NCBI GenBank assembly: GCA_000733355.1
Contig: JNVV01000005.1
Coordinates: 92,371 to 156,370 of the forward strand
Source of the DNA: Falciphora oryzae
Lineage: Eukaryota; Ascomycota; Sordariomycetes; Magnaporthales; Magnaporthaceae
Direction of reading: 5' to 3'
Length of the DNA stretch: 64,000 bases
The notes below the pieces were generated by a model that was not told the origin of the DNA, ran no database searches, and saw only the letters and a program-made list of their open reading frames with translations. The position numbers and the translations under genes were made by a program. Positions 44,592 through 56,932 of this stretch are shown here, piece by piece; the stretch's first letter is position 1; each line of letters starts with the position of its first letter.

Positions 44592-47500
44592 ATGGCTCCC
44601 ACGCCTGCCCCTCCGGTCGACAAGAAGGCGGAAAGGGGGTACTTCTCCTCCGCCGTGGACTCTATGAACCCGTGGGCCGGAAGCCGTAGTACCACGCCGA
44701 CTCCGAAAGAACCTGCCTCCTCGAGCACCACGCCGCCGTTACCGTCCGCCAGCGGTCCCAACTCCGTCCCTGGCTACCATACCACCAGCCATGTCTACGG
44801 CCAGAGCCTGAAGCGGTACCCCCCGGACTGCCCGCCGCTGAACGTCATGTGGTTCCACGCTGTCGATGTTAGTTCGTCGCTTTTGTCTTGTGCGTTTCTG
44901 AGTTTGGATCTAACCCGAGAGAACAGATCCCCAAGCGAAAACCCAAGTTCCTACAGTCTAAGAAGAACGCCGAGGAAAACAAGCCACCCCCTGCGCCCAA
45001 GAAGCTCGTTGCATTTTCGCCCGAAGACTCCAAGTCTCTCGAGACGACATACCAGACAATACTAGAGGATACTGAGAGAGATCGGGGGACAACTGTCGGA
45101 AGGCACAGGAGCAGGTCGAGTCGGAGATCGATCCTGGGGAGCGACGAGACGAGACCTCGAGGATTCAGCAGAGACGACGCCCGAAAACCAAAGCACCATG
45201 TCGTCTATGTTCAGGAGGACTTCTTGTTCCAAGTCGACCTCGAGGAGAGGGAGTTGTCGCCAGTTTACTGGCTTGGGCCCGTTTACGATGTGCGGAGAGG
45301 CACCTGGTTCTACCAGGAAGGCTCGACGCTTCGGCCTTGCGAGGAAAACCTGGCGGCACAACTCGAGGAAGGCTACTTGAAAGTAAAGCCGTGGCTGTAC
45401 CCTGCGAGAGTCCGCAGCGACTCTGGCACCGGGAACAGCCTCACTCCTAAACCGTCCACCGACAACCTTCGGGCTGCGTCGGCTGCGCAAGGAGAGGCCG
45501 CCTCCAAGCAGCCAGCGACGCCGGCGCCGGCGCAGACACAACACCAACCACAAACCCACCGACTATTCGGCACGTACATGAACAGTGTTGCAACCTACCA
45601 GGACACCTCGGTGGCATGGCTGACGTCTGATAGCGTCTTGTCGTGGGTCACATCGACAGTGTATGAGCGGTTCGCCGGCGGTGGTTACATGAGCGGAGTC
45701 AAGCTAGTCCGTGGATATTCAGAACCAAACAAGGAGCCCAGCAAGGCGAAAGATAAAGAGGCCAAAGACGGCAAGGACGAGAAGTGGCCGTCCACACCAG
45801 GACCAGGAACCATCACACAGCTCACGCTCGACGAAAAGCAACAAAAACTTCTCAAAAGGCGATCGGCTCCTCCAGCCACAAAATTGGGAGCATCAGCTGG
45901 TAGCTCTTCCTCAGACGTAGAGAGCCAAGAGAGCCAGTTGCAGCGTCAGATCTCGTCACTCATAGATGGCAGTGAAAAAGACCCCGCTCAGGAAGAGGAA
46001 GAGGTCCGCAAGAGAGAGGAGAAGCAAATGCAGACCGACTACAATCCCCAGGTCGGTGAGAAACAGGGGCGCGATATCGACCATGTCTTCCTCGTAACAC
46101 ACGGCATAGGCCAGCTATTGGGACTTAGGTATGTGGACCTCTCCACATTCTCATACACACATAACAATCTGAGGTTGACATGTAGCACAGAATGGAGAGT
46201 GTGAACTTTGTGCACGACGTCAACGTCCTCCGCAAAAACCTCAAGTCCGTCTATGCGAGCTCAGCGGACCTAAAGGCGCTGAACTCAGAAAGCGGCGAAG
46301 GCCCGGGCAACTGCCGCATCCAGGTTATGCCCGTGTGCTGGCGGCATCTCCTTGATTTCCCAAAGAAAAAGGAGAAAAAACGCGAGTATGATTTGGGCGA
46401 GACTTACACCGAGGAAGACGAATGTGAGTGAGCGACGATTTTGCCCCTCACCCCATGCTGGTTTTGCTGGACGTGGCTGACAAGAATACAGACCCTTCGC
46501 TTGAGGACATCACTGTCGAAGGGGTCGCTTTTGCTCGGTCCCTCATCTCCGACCTTGCCTTGGACGTCCTCTTGTACCAAAGCGCATACCGGGAGCAAAT
46601 TGCCCACATCGTGCTCCAGGAGTCCAACCGGGTCTATAATCTTTTCATGGAGAGGAACCCGAAATTTACTGGCAAAGTTCACATCATCGGGCACTCGCTT
46701 GGTTCGGCAATAATGTTCGACATTCTCTGCCGTCAAAAGGAGACGCCCAAGTCGTTAGACGTTGGCAGGAACGCGCTGCGATTCTGGACGCCACAGGATC
46801 GGCCCGAGCCATCAAAGGATCCGAGAGAGCTCAAGTTCGACTTCGATGTGGAAGACCTGTACTGTCTAGGCTCGCCGATCGGCCTCTTCCAGATGCTAAA
46901 GGGGCGGACCATTTCGGCGAGGCATCTGCCCCAGGCGCTTCCCTCAGAGAGCCCGCTAGATCCGGACTCCATAGATGATCCGTTTCTGTCGGCGGACATC
47001 GGCCAGCGCGTTTCGTCCATCACAGGACTGCCCTTCTCCATCTCTTCGCCCAAGGTCGGCCAGCTGTTTAACATCTTCCACCCCTCAGACCCCATCGCCT
47101 ACCGCATGGAGCCCCTCATCACTCCCGCCATGTCCAGCCTCAAGTCCCAAGTACTGCCGTACACCAAAAAAGGCATCTTTGGCAGCGTGGCGCCCCAGGG
47201 CATCACCGGGATAGGCGTTAAGGTCGGTCAGAGCGTCTCGGGTTTGTGGTCCTCGCTCAGCGCCGGGATTGCCAGTAACATCCTGAACCGCAGCCTGGGC
47301 CTCACTCAGGAAGACGTGGCCAACATGTCAGCTCAACAACCCACACCCTCATCATCAGGCGCGGGCACCAACGTCTCGGGCAGCGGCGTTATTTCGGATG
47401 GTCAATCGCAGTCGGAGAAGGCGGCCGAGCGTAAGAAGCAGCTTGCTCGATCTTCGATGGGCGAACGGCAGGAAAGCTTCAGTGGAAACGACATCACGCT

Positions 47501-47884
47501 GCTTGATGACGAGCTCGAGACGCTCTATTCAAACTTTGAGAGCCGGCGCGTCAAGAACAAGGATGCCTGGCAAGAAGAGGAAGACAAAGCTCGGCGACTG
47601 AGGAGGGAGGAGATGAAGGTGCGGGCCCTGAACAGGAACGGCAGGGTTGACTACAGCATTCAGGAGTAAGTATCTTCCTCTTGCGTTCTATCCTTAGCTC
47701 CCCGCAGTCGACGAGCGATTTCAGGGGGCTCTCGGATAACTAACATGGACGTTGCAGGAGCGCACTCGACTTCAACCCCATGAACACGATTGCCTCGCAC
47801 ATGGCATACTGGTCAGATGAAGATGTTGCCCACTTTATCATGTCTCAAGTCCTTTCCAACAGGAGTGTGCCTGTTAGAAGATAA
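44592..47884 (+). CDS. DDHD-domain phospholipase (PA-PLA1 type)
   Basis: Predicted 1003 aa. Exons are 44592-44867, 44927-46128, 46191-46423, 46492-47665 and 47758-47884, all in phase. Intracellular phospholipase A1 family; the yeast relative is YOR022C and animal relatives are DDHD1/DDHD2. A disordered N-terminus is followed by a WWE-like/early conserved part (HHVVYVQEDFLFQVDLEERELSPVYWLGPVYDVRRGTWF). The core motif FLVTHGIGQ and the nucleophile elbow GHSLGS (about 637-642) follow. The DDHD region covers about 665-990 (DVEDLYCLGSPIGLF, FNIFHPSDPIAYRMEPL, the KNKDAWQEEEDKARRLRREEMK helix, ending HMAYWSDEDVAHFIM). It acts on phosphatidic acid and related lipids at internal membranes; exact substrate is inference. 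The first in-frame ATG is used; a slightly longer N-terminus through an upstream intron is possible. Confidence 0.92.
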
Positions 47885-48286
47885 CCTGAGTGGTAATGTA
47901 AGAGGTTGGGCCACCTAGGGATAAACGGTGTTCTTAGAAGGATATTGGCGTTTATTTGATTCTGTCGTAAACTGATAGCATCTCGGGAGCCCGATACATA
48001 TGCTTAGCAAGCCGGTTTTCGGTGTCGACTCGATAGAATAGATCCCACAGCCGTCATATGTCACTGGCTACTTTCCCCATCCTTTCGCGGACCTTGATTT
48101 CTTGTTAGGCCACCCCTGTCACCCGCATTTTGGAACACAGAACTAGATTAGCCACTGGCCCTCGAGAATTAACTTAATTCAGTCTCAATAGCCAGCCGTT
48201 ACGAGAGGTTCAACACTCCGCTCCGTGATAGCAACTAACTAGCTGACCCACCTTTTATGTCTCGGTTTCAGCTCTGACAGGCAACT
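47885..48286. other. Intergenic, convergent 3' ends
   Basis: 3' flanks of the DDHD and ankyrin-like genes; no coding signal. Confidence 0.5.
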
Positions 48287-49134
48287 TCAGGCAAACATGC
48301 CTGCTTCTATGAATTGGATCCATGGACCACCCGCCTCGTAGGCATACTCCTCAGCAGTGCGGCCCTCGGCATCCTTCAGGGCCCTGATGTCATCCTCTGG
48401 GCTGGCCAGCGTCGGCCGACGGAGCCCGAGGCCCTTGGCGACCTCGAGCGCGTCGCCCGGGAACGAGTCCTCAGGCAGTCCCGACGCCATGTACAGCAGC
48501 AGGAGCGTGACCTGGGCCTGGTTCTTCTCGACGGCGATGTGCAGCGGGCTCTTCATGTTGTCGAGCGGGTCCTGGTACCTCAGGAGCTGGCTGACCGTCA
48601 GGCCGCCGGCCTCGTTGTCGTCGTCGTCGGCCGGGGAGCCCACGTCGGCGATGATGGCTAGGAGCTCCTCGGCGTTACCTTCGGCACACATGGAGTGGAA
48701 GGCGTGGGCGGGGCGGAACTTGGGGTGCGTCAGGAGGTAGGCCTCCTCGGTCACGTCAGGGAGGATGTTGTAGTTCTCCTGGACGCCGCCCTCGCTCTCG
48801 TAGCGCGTCACTATTGCGACGTCCTGCGAGGCGGGAAAGACCGAGTTGGTGACCGAGGGTCCTGCCTGGTTGGCCGGCAGGTAGCCACCGCAGGACGGGC
48901 ACTTGAGCGTGATGGCAACATCAGATGCAGAGTCCAGAAAGCATTGCCTGCGGCATTGATCAGCTCCTGATGCTGTTTTGAATGCACTGAATCCTGGAGC
49001 CTGGCTTACCAATGGAAATGGCAACCACATGGCAGTGAGAGGTCGTCAGGAACGGGCGCGTTGTTAACGTCCTCCATTTCATCCTCGTCAGTGCCTAGCA
49101 CCAACGGGTCCTTACAGCTGACGCACACAGACAT
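48287..49134 (-). CDS. RING-like zinc-finger plus ankyrin-like protein
   Basis: Predicted 261 aa, exons (minus) 49010-49134 and 48287-48947, in phase. The N-terminus has a Cys/His array: CVSC at 4-7, CGCHFHWQC at about 36-44 and CPSC near 57-60. The spacing fits a RING/treble-clef zinc site, only complete once the intron is removed. The C-terminal half has a helical AHAFHSMCAEGNAEELLAII segment and one good ankyrin unit (SPLHIAVEKNQAQVTLLLLYMASG), then DAEGRTAEEYAYEAGG, which reads as another ankyrin start. This suggests a small E3-ligase-like or adaptor protein; no substrate can be named. An acidic DDDDNE loop separates the two helical parts. The start is the only ATG before the first Cys pair. 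Confidence 0.83.
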
Positions 49135-50337
49135 GGTGAATAGATAGGTAGCCTGTCGGGGACGCGTCAGAATAGTTCCATTTGTAAGAAAGGAGTTGCG
49201 TTCCTTAAATCTAGGTGCCTGGTAGGCAGGTACGTAGTAGACAGTACTGGACTCTTCATGGAAAATAGAAGCATAAGTAGAAATCAGGACTAATGGATGT
49301 CGCCTCGACACTAAGACCTAGCCCCAAATCCAGATATTCTATCGAGTAGAATAGGGAACGGAGTAACGTGTTTCTTGGCCAAGGAATCGATGCTTTGCGC
49401 CTCCGAGTGAGTCTGGCACCACGGTTTCGGTTTATACGCCAGGCACAAAGAAGAGGCGGGGGAGGAAAACGACAAAGGTAGTAGACGATTCTGTGTCGTC
49501 CACATCGCACAGGGAGAGAATCAAGTCGCCGGTAACCGAACTTACGAGGGCTTGTGGGATGATTCTTCGTTTGAGAGCCTATCGTTTGGCTGCTTCTGCC
49601 CAAGCTGCTATCGAAGTGATTTTGCTTTGCAGAGTTAGGCGGCTATGGTGAGAACTTTTTTTTTTCTATTAGGTTTTGACGGGAGCTTGTAAAACATTGA
49701 TAGGCACTCCACACCCCTCAAAGAAAGCTCCATTCTCAAGCGGAAAATGATCCCGGGGAGGAATGTGTGGCGACCCGTGTGCCCCGCATCTTTTGACGTC
49801 TAACTGACGACGGCGGAGAGATTTCATACTCGGGGCGTCGGGCAATCAAATCAATGAATCAGTGAGGTATAAGTAAGCCGGGTCAAGAAATATTGCGCTC
49901 CAAGGCAGGCATCAATGTCATCAAATGGGCCGTTCCAAGGATCAAATATGTACGTCGGACAATGCGTGGTCGCCTACGCAACTCACTGTGGCTGGTGCAA
50001 TAGGTGGGGCATTACATCAGTCTGCTTACCCGCAGGCTCTCCCCACCCCCCACCACCCCGATCCTCAAAGCTTCGTGCCATCCCGCCTGTGCAGTTTGGC
50101 TCCATTGCGACACAGCCCTCTTCGCCCTCGCATTGTGGCCAGGCAATAAGAAACGTTGCCGGTTTTTCATCCAGATTCAAGACACGTCACTTCGATCCCC
50201 AGTACAGCTTCCCGCACACCAGAGCCGCAGAGCAGTCCGTCGATCGTGCGAGCAGCTAAGCGCAATTCGTCATTCTGGCGGCCAGCTGTTTTGCGACAAC
50301 ACCTTCTCGCTGAGGTCGAGCCATCATCCCAGCAACC
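49135..50337. other. Divergent intergenic region, RING/ankyrin gene / fimbrin
   Basis: No gene recognised. A T-run is seen near 49659. Pyrimidine-rich sequence before 50338 fits a fungal promoter/5' UTR of fimbrin. Confidence 0.5.
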
Positions 50338-52530
50338 ATGAATGTCCTCAAGCTCCAGAGGTTCGCTCTCCGTCTCCCGGATATCGCTCTGTAGGGCGGA
50401 ACTCGCGCTGACACAAAAGGCGGTGACCAGGAAATTCCCTCAGTTTCAGCAGAACGAGATCTTCGAGCTGTCCAACTCGTTCGCGAAGCTCGATGTCGAC
50501 GACAAGGGTTACCTCGACGAGGCTACGGCAATCAAGGCCACGCAGCAAAGCGAGCGCCAACCGTACGATGTTGTCCGTCAGGCGCTGAAGGAAGTCGAGC
50601 TGGACTCGTCGCGCCGTGTCGAGCTAGAAGACTACGTCGGGGTATGAGATCATCCGGTGTTGCCGTGCAGGAGGATCAGGCACAAAGAATTAGAGTAGGC
50701 GCTAACCGCTTCCTAAAACAGCTCATCGCGAAGCTGCGAGATTCTTCTCCTGCTCAGAAACGTATGTCGACCGGGCCGGGACCGCTGTCTCCGTCAGGAG
50801 TTGTCGCGCAGAGAACTGGCGGCCATGCTTCAAAGTCGAGCATCAGCGGCAAGATCCAGGTCCAAGGGTCCAACGCGAACATCACCCACACCATCAACGA
50901 AGATGAGCGCACCGAGTTCACACGCCACATCAATGCCGTCCTTGCCGGCGACCCGGACATTGGCAACCGCCTTCCCTTCCCGACCGACACCTTCGAGATG
51001 TTCGACGAGTGCAAGGACGGTCTCGTGCTGGCCAAACTCATCAACGACAGTGTGCCCGACACCATCGATGAGCGTGTTCTCAACCGTCCCGGCAAGAAGA
51101 CGAAGAACCTCAATGCCTTCCAGATGACCGAGAACAACAACATCGTCATCGAATCGGCCAAGGGCATCGGCTGTTCGGTCGTAAACATTGGCAGTGGTGA
51201 TATCATCGAGGTCCGCGAGCATCTGATTCTCGGTTTGATCTGGCAGGTCATCCGGAGAGGTCTTCTTGGCAAGATCGACATCAAGCTTCACCCCGAACTC
51301 TACCGCCTGCTGGAGGACGACGAGACCCTGGAGCAGTTCCTCAGGTTGCCGCCAGAGCAGATCCTTCTCCGCTGGTTCAACTACCACCTCAAAGCCGCCA
51401 ACTGGCCCAGGAGAGTCAACAACTTCTCGAGCGACGTCAAGGATGGTGAGAACTACACCGTTCTGCTGGCGCAGATCGGATCCGAGTACGGCGTCACGCG
51501 GGCGCCTCTGCAGACGAACGACCTGCTCCAGCGAGCCGAGCAGGTGCTTCAGAACGCCGATCTTCTGGGCTGCCGCAAATTCCTGACGCCGACATCCTTG
51601 GTCGCCGGAAACCCGAAGCTGAACCTTGCCTTCGTGGCAAACCTGTTCAACACTCACCCTGCCCTGGACCCCATTACCGAGGAGGAGAAGCTGGAGGTGG
51701 AGGACTTCGATGCCGAGGGAGAGCGCGAGGCCAGGGTTTTCACTCTGTGGCTCAACAGCTTGGATGTGCAGCCCGCGGTCGTGTCTTTCTTCGACGACCT
51801 GCAGAACGGCACCGTCCTGATGCAAGCGTATGACAAGGTCATCCCTGGCTCTGTCAACTGGCGGCATGTCAACAAGCCGCCTGCGCACGGCGGCGAGATG
51901 TCGCGGTTCAAGGCAGTGGAGAACACCAACTACGCCATCGAGCTGGGGAAACAAAACGGCTTCTCGCTGGTCGGAATCCAGGGTGCGGATATCACTGACG
52001 GTCAGAAGACGCTCACGCTGGGCCTCGTGTGGCAGCTGATGCGCAGGGACATCACCATGACTCTCTCGGCGCTCGCCCAACGGCTCGGCAAACGCGAGAT
52101 CACGGACGCCGAGATGGTCAGGTGGGCCAACGATATGTCTCGCAAGGGCGGGCAGAGCTCGTCCATCAGATCATTCAAGGACTCGGCCATTGGAACCGGT
52201 ATCTTCCTTTTGGATGTGCTGAACGGCATGAAGAGCAGCTACGTCGACTATGAGCTGGTGACGGCCGGACGTACCGACGAGGAGGCGTACCTCAACGCGA
52301 AGCTCAGTATCAGCATTGCCAGGAAGATGGGCGCTACCATCTGGCTGGTACCGGAAGATATTTGCCAGGTCCGCAGCCGTCTGGTCACCACTTTCATTGG
52401 TAAGTCCCTATTACTCCTCCTAATCCCCTCTCCTGTCTCGTTTATACCACATGTGACTCTTGCCACGGTCCCTAACGAATAATCTACACATCTAGGCTCT
52501 TTGATGGCGACGCACGAGAAGATGCAGTGA
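50338..52530 (+). CDS. SAC6: Fimbrin (plastin), actin-bundling protein
   Basis: Predicted 648 aa. Exons are 50338-50360, 50431-50641, 50722-52399 and 52496-52530, all in phase. Fimbrin cross-links actin filaments in cortical patches and the subapical endocytic collar of hyphae. Seen: an N-terminal EF-hand-like region (NEIFELSNSFAKLDVDDKGYLDEAT) and four calponin-homology domains in two tandem pairs (first INEDERTEFTRHINAVLAGDPDIG with FDECKDGLVLAKLINDSVPDTID; second ILLRWFNYHLKAANWPRRVNNF; third REARVFTLWLNSLDVQP; fourth MVRWANDMSRKGG). It ends LMATHEKMQ. Exon 1 is only 23 bp and the last 35 bp; both are needed to match the family ends. The length matches fungal fimbrins. Confidence 0.97.
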
Positions 52531-53809
52531 TTTCCAGCTCCCGGGCTATTTTAACCATAAGGTTCAGAGGCTGTCCTGTTTTGCGCTCCAAGGTGTGGAT
52601 TAGAAAAGAAAAAGTTCAGCCGGTCTTGAGTTTACGAGCCCCATCCTTCCCTTTCCCTTCTTCGACAAGCATTCCAATGTTTCGTTTCCTGTATTTCGTC
52701 TTCTTCATCGAATCAGAATATCTCAAGCAAACTGCTGGCTGGCTAGCAGCCTGAGACGCGTGCGGGCTGTAGACAGGTCTTTACATACGATACGTGGCAA
52801 ACGCAACTGTGGTGCTGGGGATAAGTCAACCGCGAGAGGTGCTCCCTGGAGACGGGAGCCCTCAGAAATGACGTTACTTAATTGCATCTGGTGGGGTTCA
52901 GTCTGCATGTCCCAGATTTGCGTCTTTACAGTGCTGTACCTTGCCTTCTTTCTCCTGCAGAGGTGGACGACGAGTGGATCTCGGCAAGCAGTAAAACCCA
53001 AGCAAGCAAGGCGGCAGAGAAATGCCGGGCAGGTCCTGCGCTAGCTTGGGTCCGCCTGGGACGTCATCCTGTTCCCGACAATGCAGGGTTCGCGCAGACG
53101 GGGATGGCGGGGCAAGCTATCCGGAGCAGGCATCCGTATAACTGCAGTCAGCTCTGAACACATCGAAGAACAAAGCCTCGGCCGACCCAGTGGTACATGA
53201 CAAAGGGCAATCGGACATATTTAGGCATACGTTGCGTATTCTTTTTAGCCGGTCAGAGTCAACTTGGGTCAGGAGCTAAGTTGCAAGAATACGAACTCGA
53301 TTGCGAATACAGGCGTATTCTAGGCCTCTAGTCTGACTGAATATCCGAGACTTATACTCTTCCCGCCGTCTCCTGATCGATTCGCATGAAGTTCCGGTTG
53401 AACCCGACAGGGTTTCATGCCAGCGGCCAGGCCAGCCCCTCCGTGCTGTAGGCGCGAGTACTTTATTTAGTATAGCATACCGTGAGCCGGGATTCGGTTG
53501 GTGTAACCTCCCTCCATCCGGCACTGTCGCCGAGAAACCCCCGCTTTACAATTGATTGCCACCAAGCTCCTCCTGCAGGCATGGCGTGTCTGGCTGGCAA
53601 CCAAGGCTGTTAGGGAGAGGGAGCCTTTCATGCTTACGGTGGAATCGGACCCTTGATAGGTGGTAGGTATATGACGGATCTTTCGGCTCCAGCTCCAGCA
53701 CTTCAGCTTGGGCATCGTCAATCAACCATGGTCAATAACCCCTCCGCACGAGAAGGCTGTCTCATAGCAGAATCAAGGGCCTTCTTTATTCATACCATTT
53801 CTTGGAGCA
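52531..53809. other. Intergenic, fimbrin to sterol acyltransferase
   Basis: 1.3 kb with no recognised gene. The start holds the fimbrin 3' UTR and the end the acyltransferase promoter. ORFs here lack family resemblance. Confidence 0.5.
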
Positions 53810-56192
53810 ATGGACTCATCGCAAGATCGAATTGGGAATTGCGCGGGCAGGCTCTTTGGAGTGAGGTCCCAGCCTGATGCTGCTTACGAGAGTGGAAACG
53901 GCAGCGCAACACGACGCCCGGCTTTATCATACATGTCCAAAGAACCGGTGGCAGCAGCGATAATGGCGGACGGAACGAGCACCAACCCCAGCCTAGAGGA
54001 TATTCGCGTCATGAAAACCGCCAGCCCGGAGCCCGGCGTTGACAACCTGCAGGCGCGGCTCCTGGTCGTCGCCGGCGATGACGATGACGCAGAGATCCAG
54101 GAGATTCTCAAGCGGAGTTCTCAGAGGGCCAAGGACGAGCTATTGCCGGACGACCCGGCCAGCAAGAGGAAGAAAGGGGCTGGCAAGTTCAGGGACCTTG
54201 TTTTCACTCGCACCTACTCGACCTTTGACAGGAACAACGAGGCCGCCGCCAACAGCCCTTTCCATGGGTTCTTCACTCTTTTCTGGATGGCCGTGTTCCT
54301 GGCCATGGTAAAACTGGCGGTCGAGAACTGGAAGACGTACGGCAGTCCGCTGGGTCGGAACGAGATCATGTCGTCCATGTTCCGCCGCGACGTTGCCGTC
54401 CTACTGGCCGCGGACGCCGTCATGTGCGGGCTGACGGGTGTGTGCTGGCTACTGCAGCGCGCCGTCCTCGCTGGCTACCTAAGCTGGGATCGGTCCGGTT
54501 GGGTCATCCAGAACGTCTGGCAAACGCTGTTCATCGCTGGTGTCGTCGGCCTTACGCTGGTCCGCGACTGGCCGTGGTCGCACACCGTCTTCTTCGTCAT
54601 GCACGGCATAATCATGCTCATGAAGCAGCATTCGTACGCCTTCTACAACGGGCACCTCTCGACGGCGTATAAAAGCCGGGCAGACCTGGTATCGAAGCTC
54701 GAGCGGCTCGCGAAGACCGCACCAGTTCGGTCGCCGTCCAGGACTGAGCCTTCCGCAACGGCCGTGTCGACCTCTCACTTGGCCCACACGCCGTCCGCAC
54801 GCAACCTAGTGGAGCGCCGATCATCGCTGCCGACGCGCTCATCCGACACAGCCACCAGTCGGCCAGTGGCGGTAGGGGGCAAGCGCGGCGAGGATGATAT
54901 CGACAAGATTGCCGAGGCTATCAGAAACAAGGAGCCGATGGATGCGGACCAGGTCGCCGTGTTCGAAAGGGTCCTGCGGTGGGAGGTCGATGCGCTCACG
55001 GACGAGTTAAAGGGCAAGGCCACGGTTTCTGAGCGCGCGTACCCGAGCAATCTTACGCTATGGAACCAGTACGAGTATAACCTGCTGCCGACGCTGGTCT
55101 ACGAACTGGAGTACCCGCGGTCCAACTCCATACGCTGGGCATACGTGGCCGAGAAGATAGCTGCGACGGTTGGTATCATCTTTGTCATGATCATGATCTC
55201 CCAGAGCTCTATCTGTAAGCCATCTTTGGAGCCTCCCCCTCCTGACACATATAGCATTTAGTCATCGTCCTTGGAAAGCAGGGATAAAAAAATGTGAACG
55301 TGGAAACTGACGCCAACATTGTATGCAGATCCCGTCGTTATGAAGACAGTCGAGATGAAGGAGGCAGGAGTTCCGCTGCCCGAGAGGTTTCGGTTCTTCC
55401 CCTGGATGTTGAGCGAGCTGCTGTTTCCATTTATGCTAGAGTACCTGTAAGCCCCAGAGTCTGCACCCCCGCTGCTTGAGGGAAGCGTGTCCACTGACCA
55501 GTGTCAAAGCTTGGTCTGGTACCTGATCTGGGAGACGATCCTCAATGGCCTTGGCGAGGCCTGCCGCTTTGCAGACAGGAATTTCTACGGCGCATGGTGG
55601 AACAGCGGTGAGTTGCCCACTACCTCGGGAGACGTTCCCCATCTTATACTTTTGCTGATATTTCACGCCTGGCTAGTATCGTGGGATCAGTTTGCCCGAG
55701 ATTGGAATCGGTGAGTGCTTTATTTCCGGGCGGATACTCTCCGACAGGAAGTAGCGCCCGAAAACGGCGAGACTGACGATGAATGGAAACGTAGGCCGGT
55801 ACACAACTTCCTGTTGCGGCATGTCTACCACAGCTCTATTTCAGCCCTGAAGGTCAACAAGCACACGGCAACCTTCATAACGTTCTTCCTGTCCGCCCTG
55901 GTCCATGAGTTGGTCATGTGGTGCATATTCAAGAAGCTTCGGGGCTATCTTCTCGCTCTTCAAATGTGCCAGGTTCCAGTAAGTCCAGACTATGTCACTG
56001 AAAAGCGTCCCTCTAGGTCTCGGATATAGGTTGCTGAGCTTTGTGCTGACAGTTCCGTTCCACTTGCAACAGCTGATGGCCTTGAGCAGGACAAGGTGGC
56101 TTCGAGGCAAGGCCACGCTGGGAAACATGTTGTTCTGGTTCGGTATTTTCACATGCCCGAGCGTGCTTTGCAGTCTGTACTTGATCTTGTAG
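53810..56192 (+). CDS. ARE2: Sterol O-acyltransferase (ARE-type MBOAT)
   Basis: Predicted 652 aa in six exons: 53810-55214, 55329-55446, 55510-55607, 55677-55710, 55795-55978 and 56073-56192, all in phase (one is only 34 bp). It makes steryl esters from ergosterol and acyl-CoA in the ER membrane. Seen: disordered charged N-terminus; multiple membrane helices from about residue 150; a Ser/Thr-rich cytosolic loop; WNQYEYNLLPTLVYELEYPRS; YLLVWYLIWETILNGLGEACRFADR; and the MBOAT active His near 588 in ALVHELVMW. The hallmark FYxDWWN motif reads FYGAWWN here, with Ala536 (codon GCA at 55592-55594) in place of Asp. The rest of the block (SWDQFARDWNRPVHNFLLRHVYHSS) is intact. The last intron was chosen to join QVP to LMALSRTRWLRG. 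Confidence 0.93.
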
Positions 56193-56932
56193 ATCCTGGG
56201 AGCGGGAAACCGAGCGCAAAATAGACTAGTGCAGCAGGCCAGGTTTGAATCAACAGTGGCACAAACTAGCCTCTGTCACCTACTGCTTCACCACACCCGA
56301 CCGAAGGGGATGCTCGGAGAGGAATATCCAGAGATCCATATAGTAGGACCGACCTAAGTCGCAGGGGCCTGTTTCTTGGAGAAAAAAAAAAAAAAAAAAA
56401 AGCCCAATTGAACACGAACGCCCAAGAGCCGTCGGATGTTTCTGCTTTTGTGAAGGATTCATTGTTCATAGCGAGCAGAACGAAACTCGCACGGTGCCGA
56501 TGACGTGAGGTGCAGTTTAACCGCGCGGCCCCGCACGCCTGACCCTCTCCCACTTTGAGGCTACGCTAGTACCAAAAAGGAATGGGCAGGCTCCAGCCAG
56601 GTCTCGCGTTCCACTTTTAAATGTTTTATCCACCTTGCCACGACAACTGGTCGGCCGACTTTTCTCTCCTTTCCAACCACCCCAAACACCAACTTTCATT
56701 TTCTGCCGCAGAAACGCGATTTGCATTGCATCCTGCTGCAACTAATAATTCCCGTCGTTCTATCGAGTATTCTCGAGCGGCAACTTGTATTGTACTATCA
56801 TCCTTTTCCCCTTCTCTTCTGATAAGGCACGCTTGTGAAGCGCTTTGACTTGTCGGCCTCTGCCTGCTCTTCCCTCAAAAGCAAACATCGTCTTCATTTC
56901 TCCATTCCGGGATCTTCCCATCAACCATCATC
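56193..56932. other. Intergenic; SR-protein promoter
   Basis: Holds an A20 run and pyrimidine-rich sequence leading to the SR-protein start. No coding signal. Confidence 0.5.
56382..56401. repeat. A20 homopolymer
   Basis: Intergenic run of twenty A. Confidence 0.95.
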
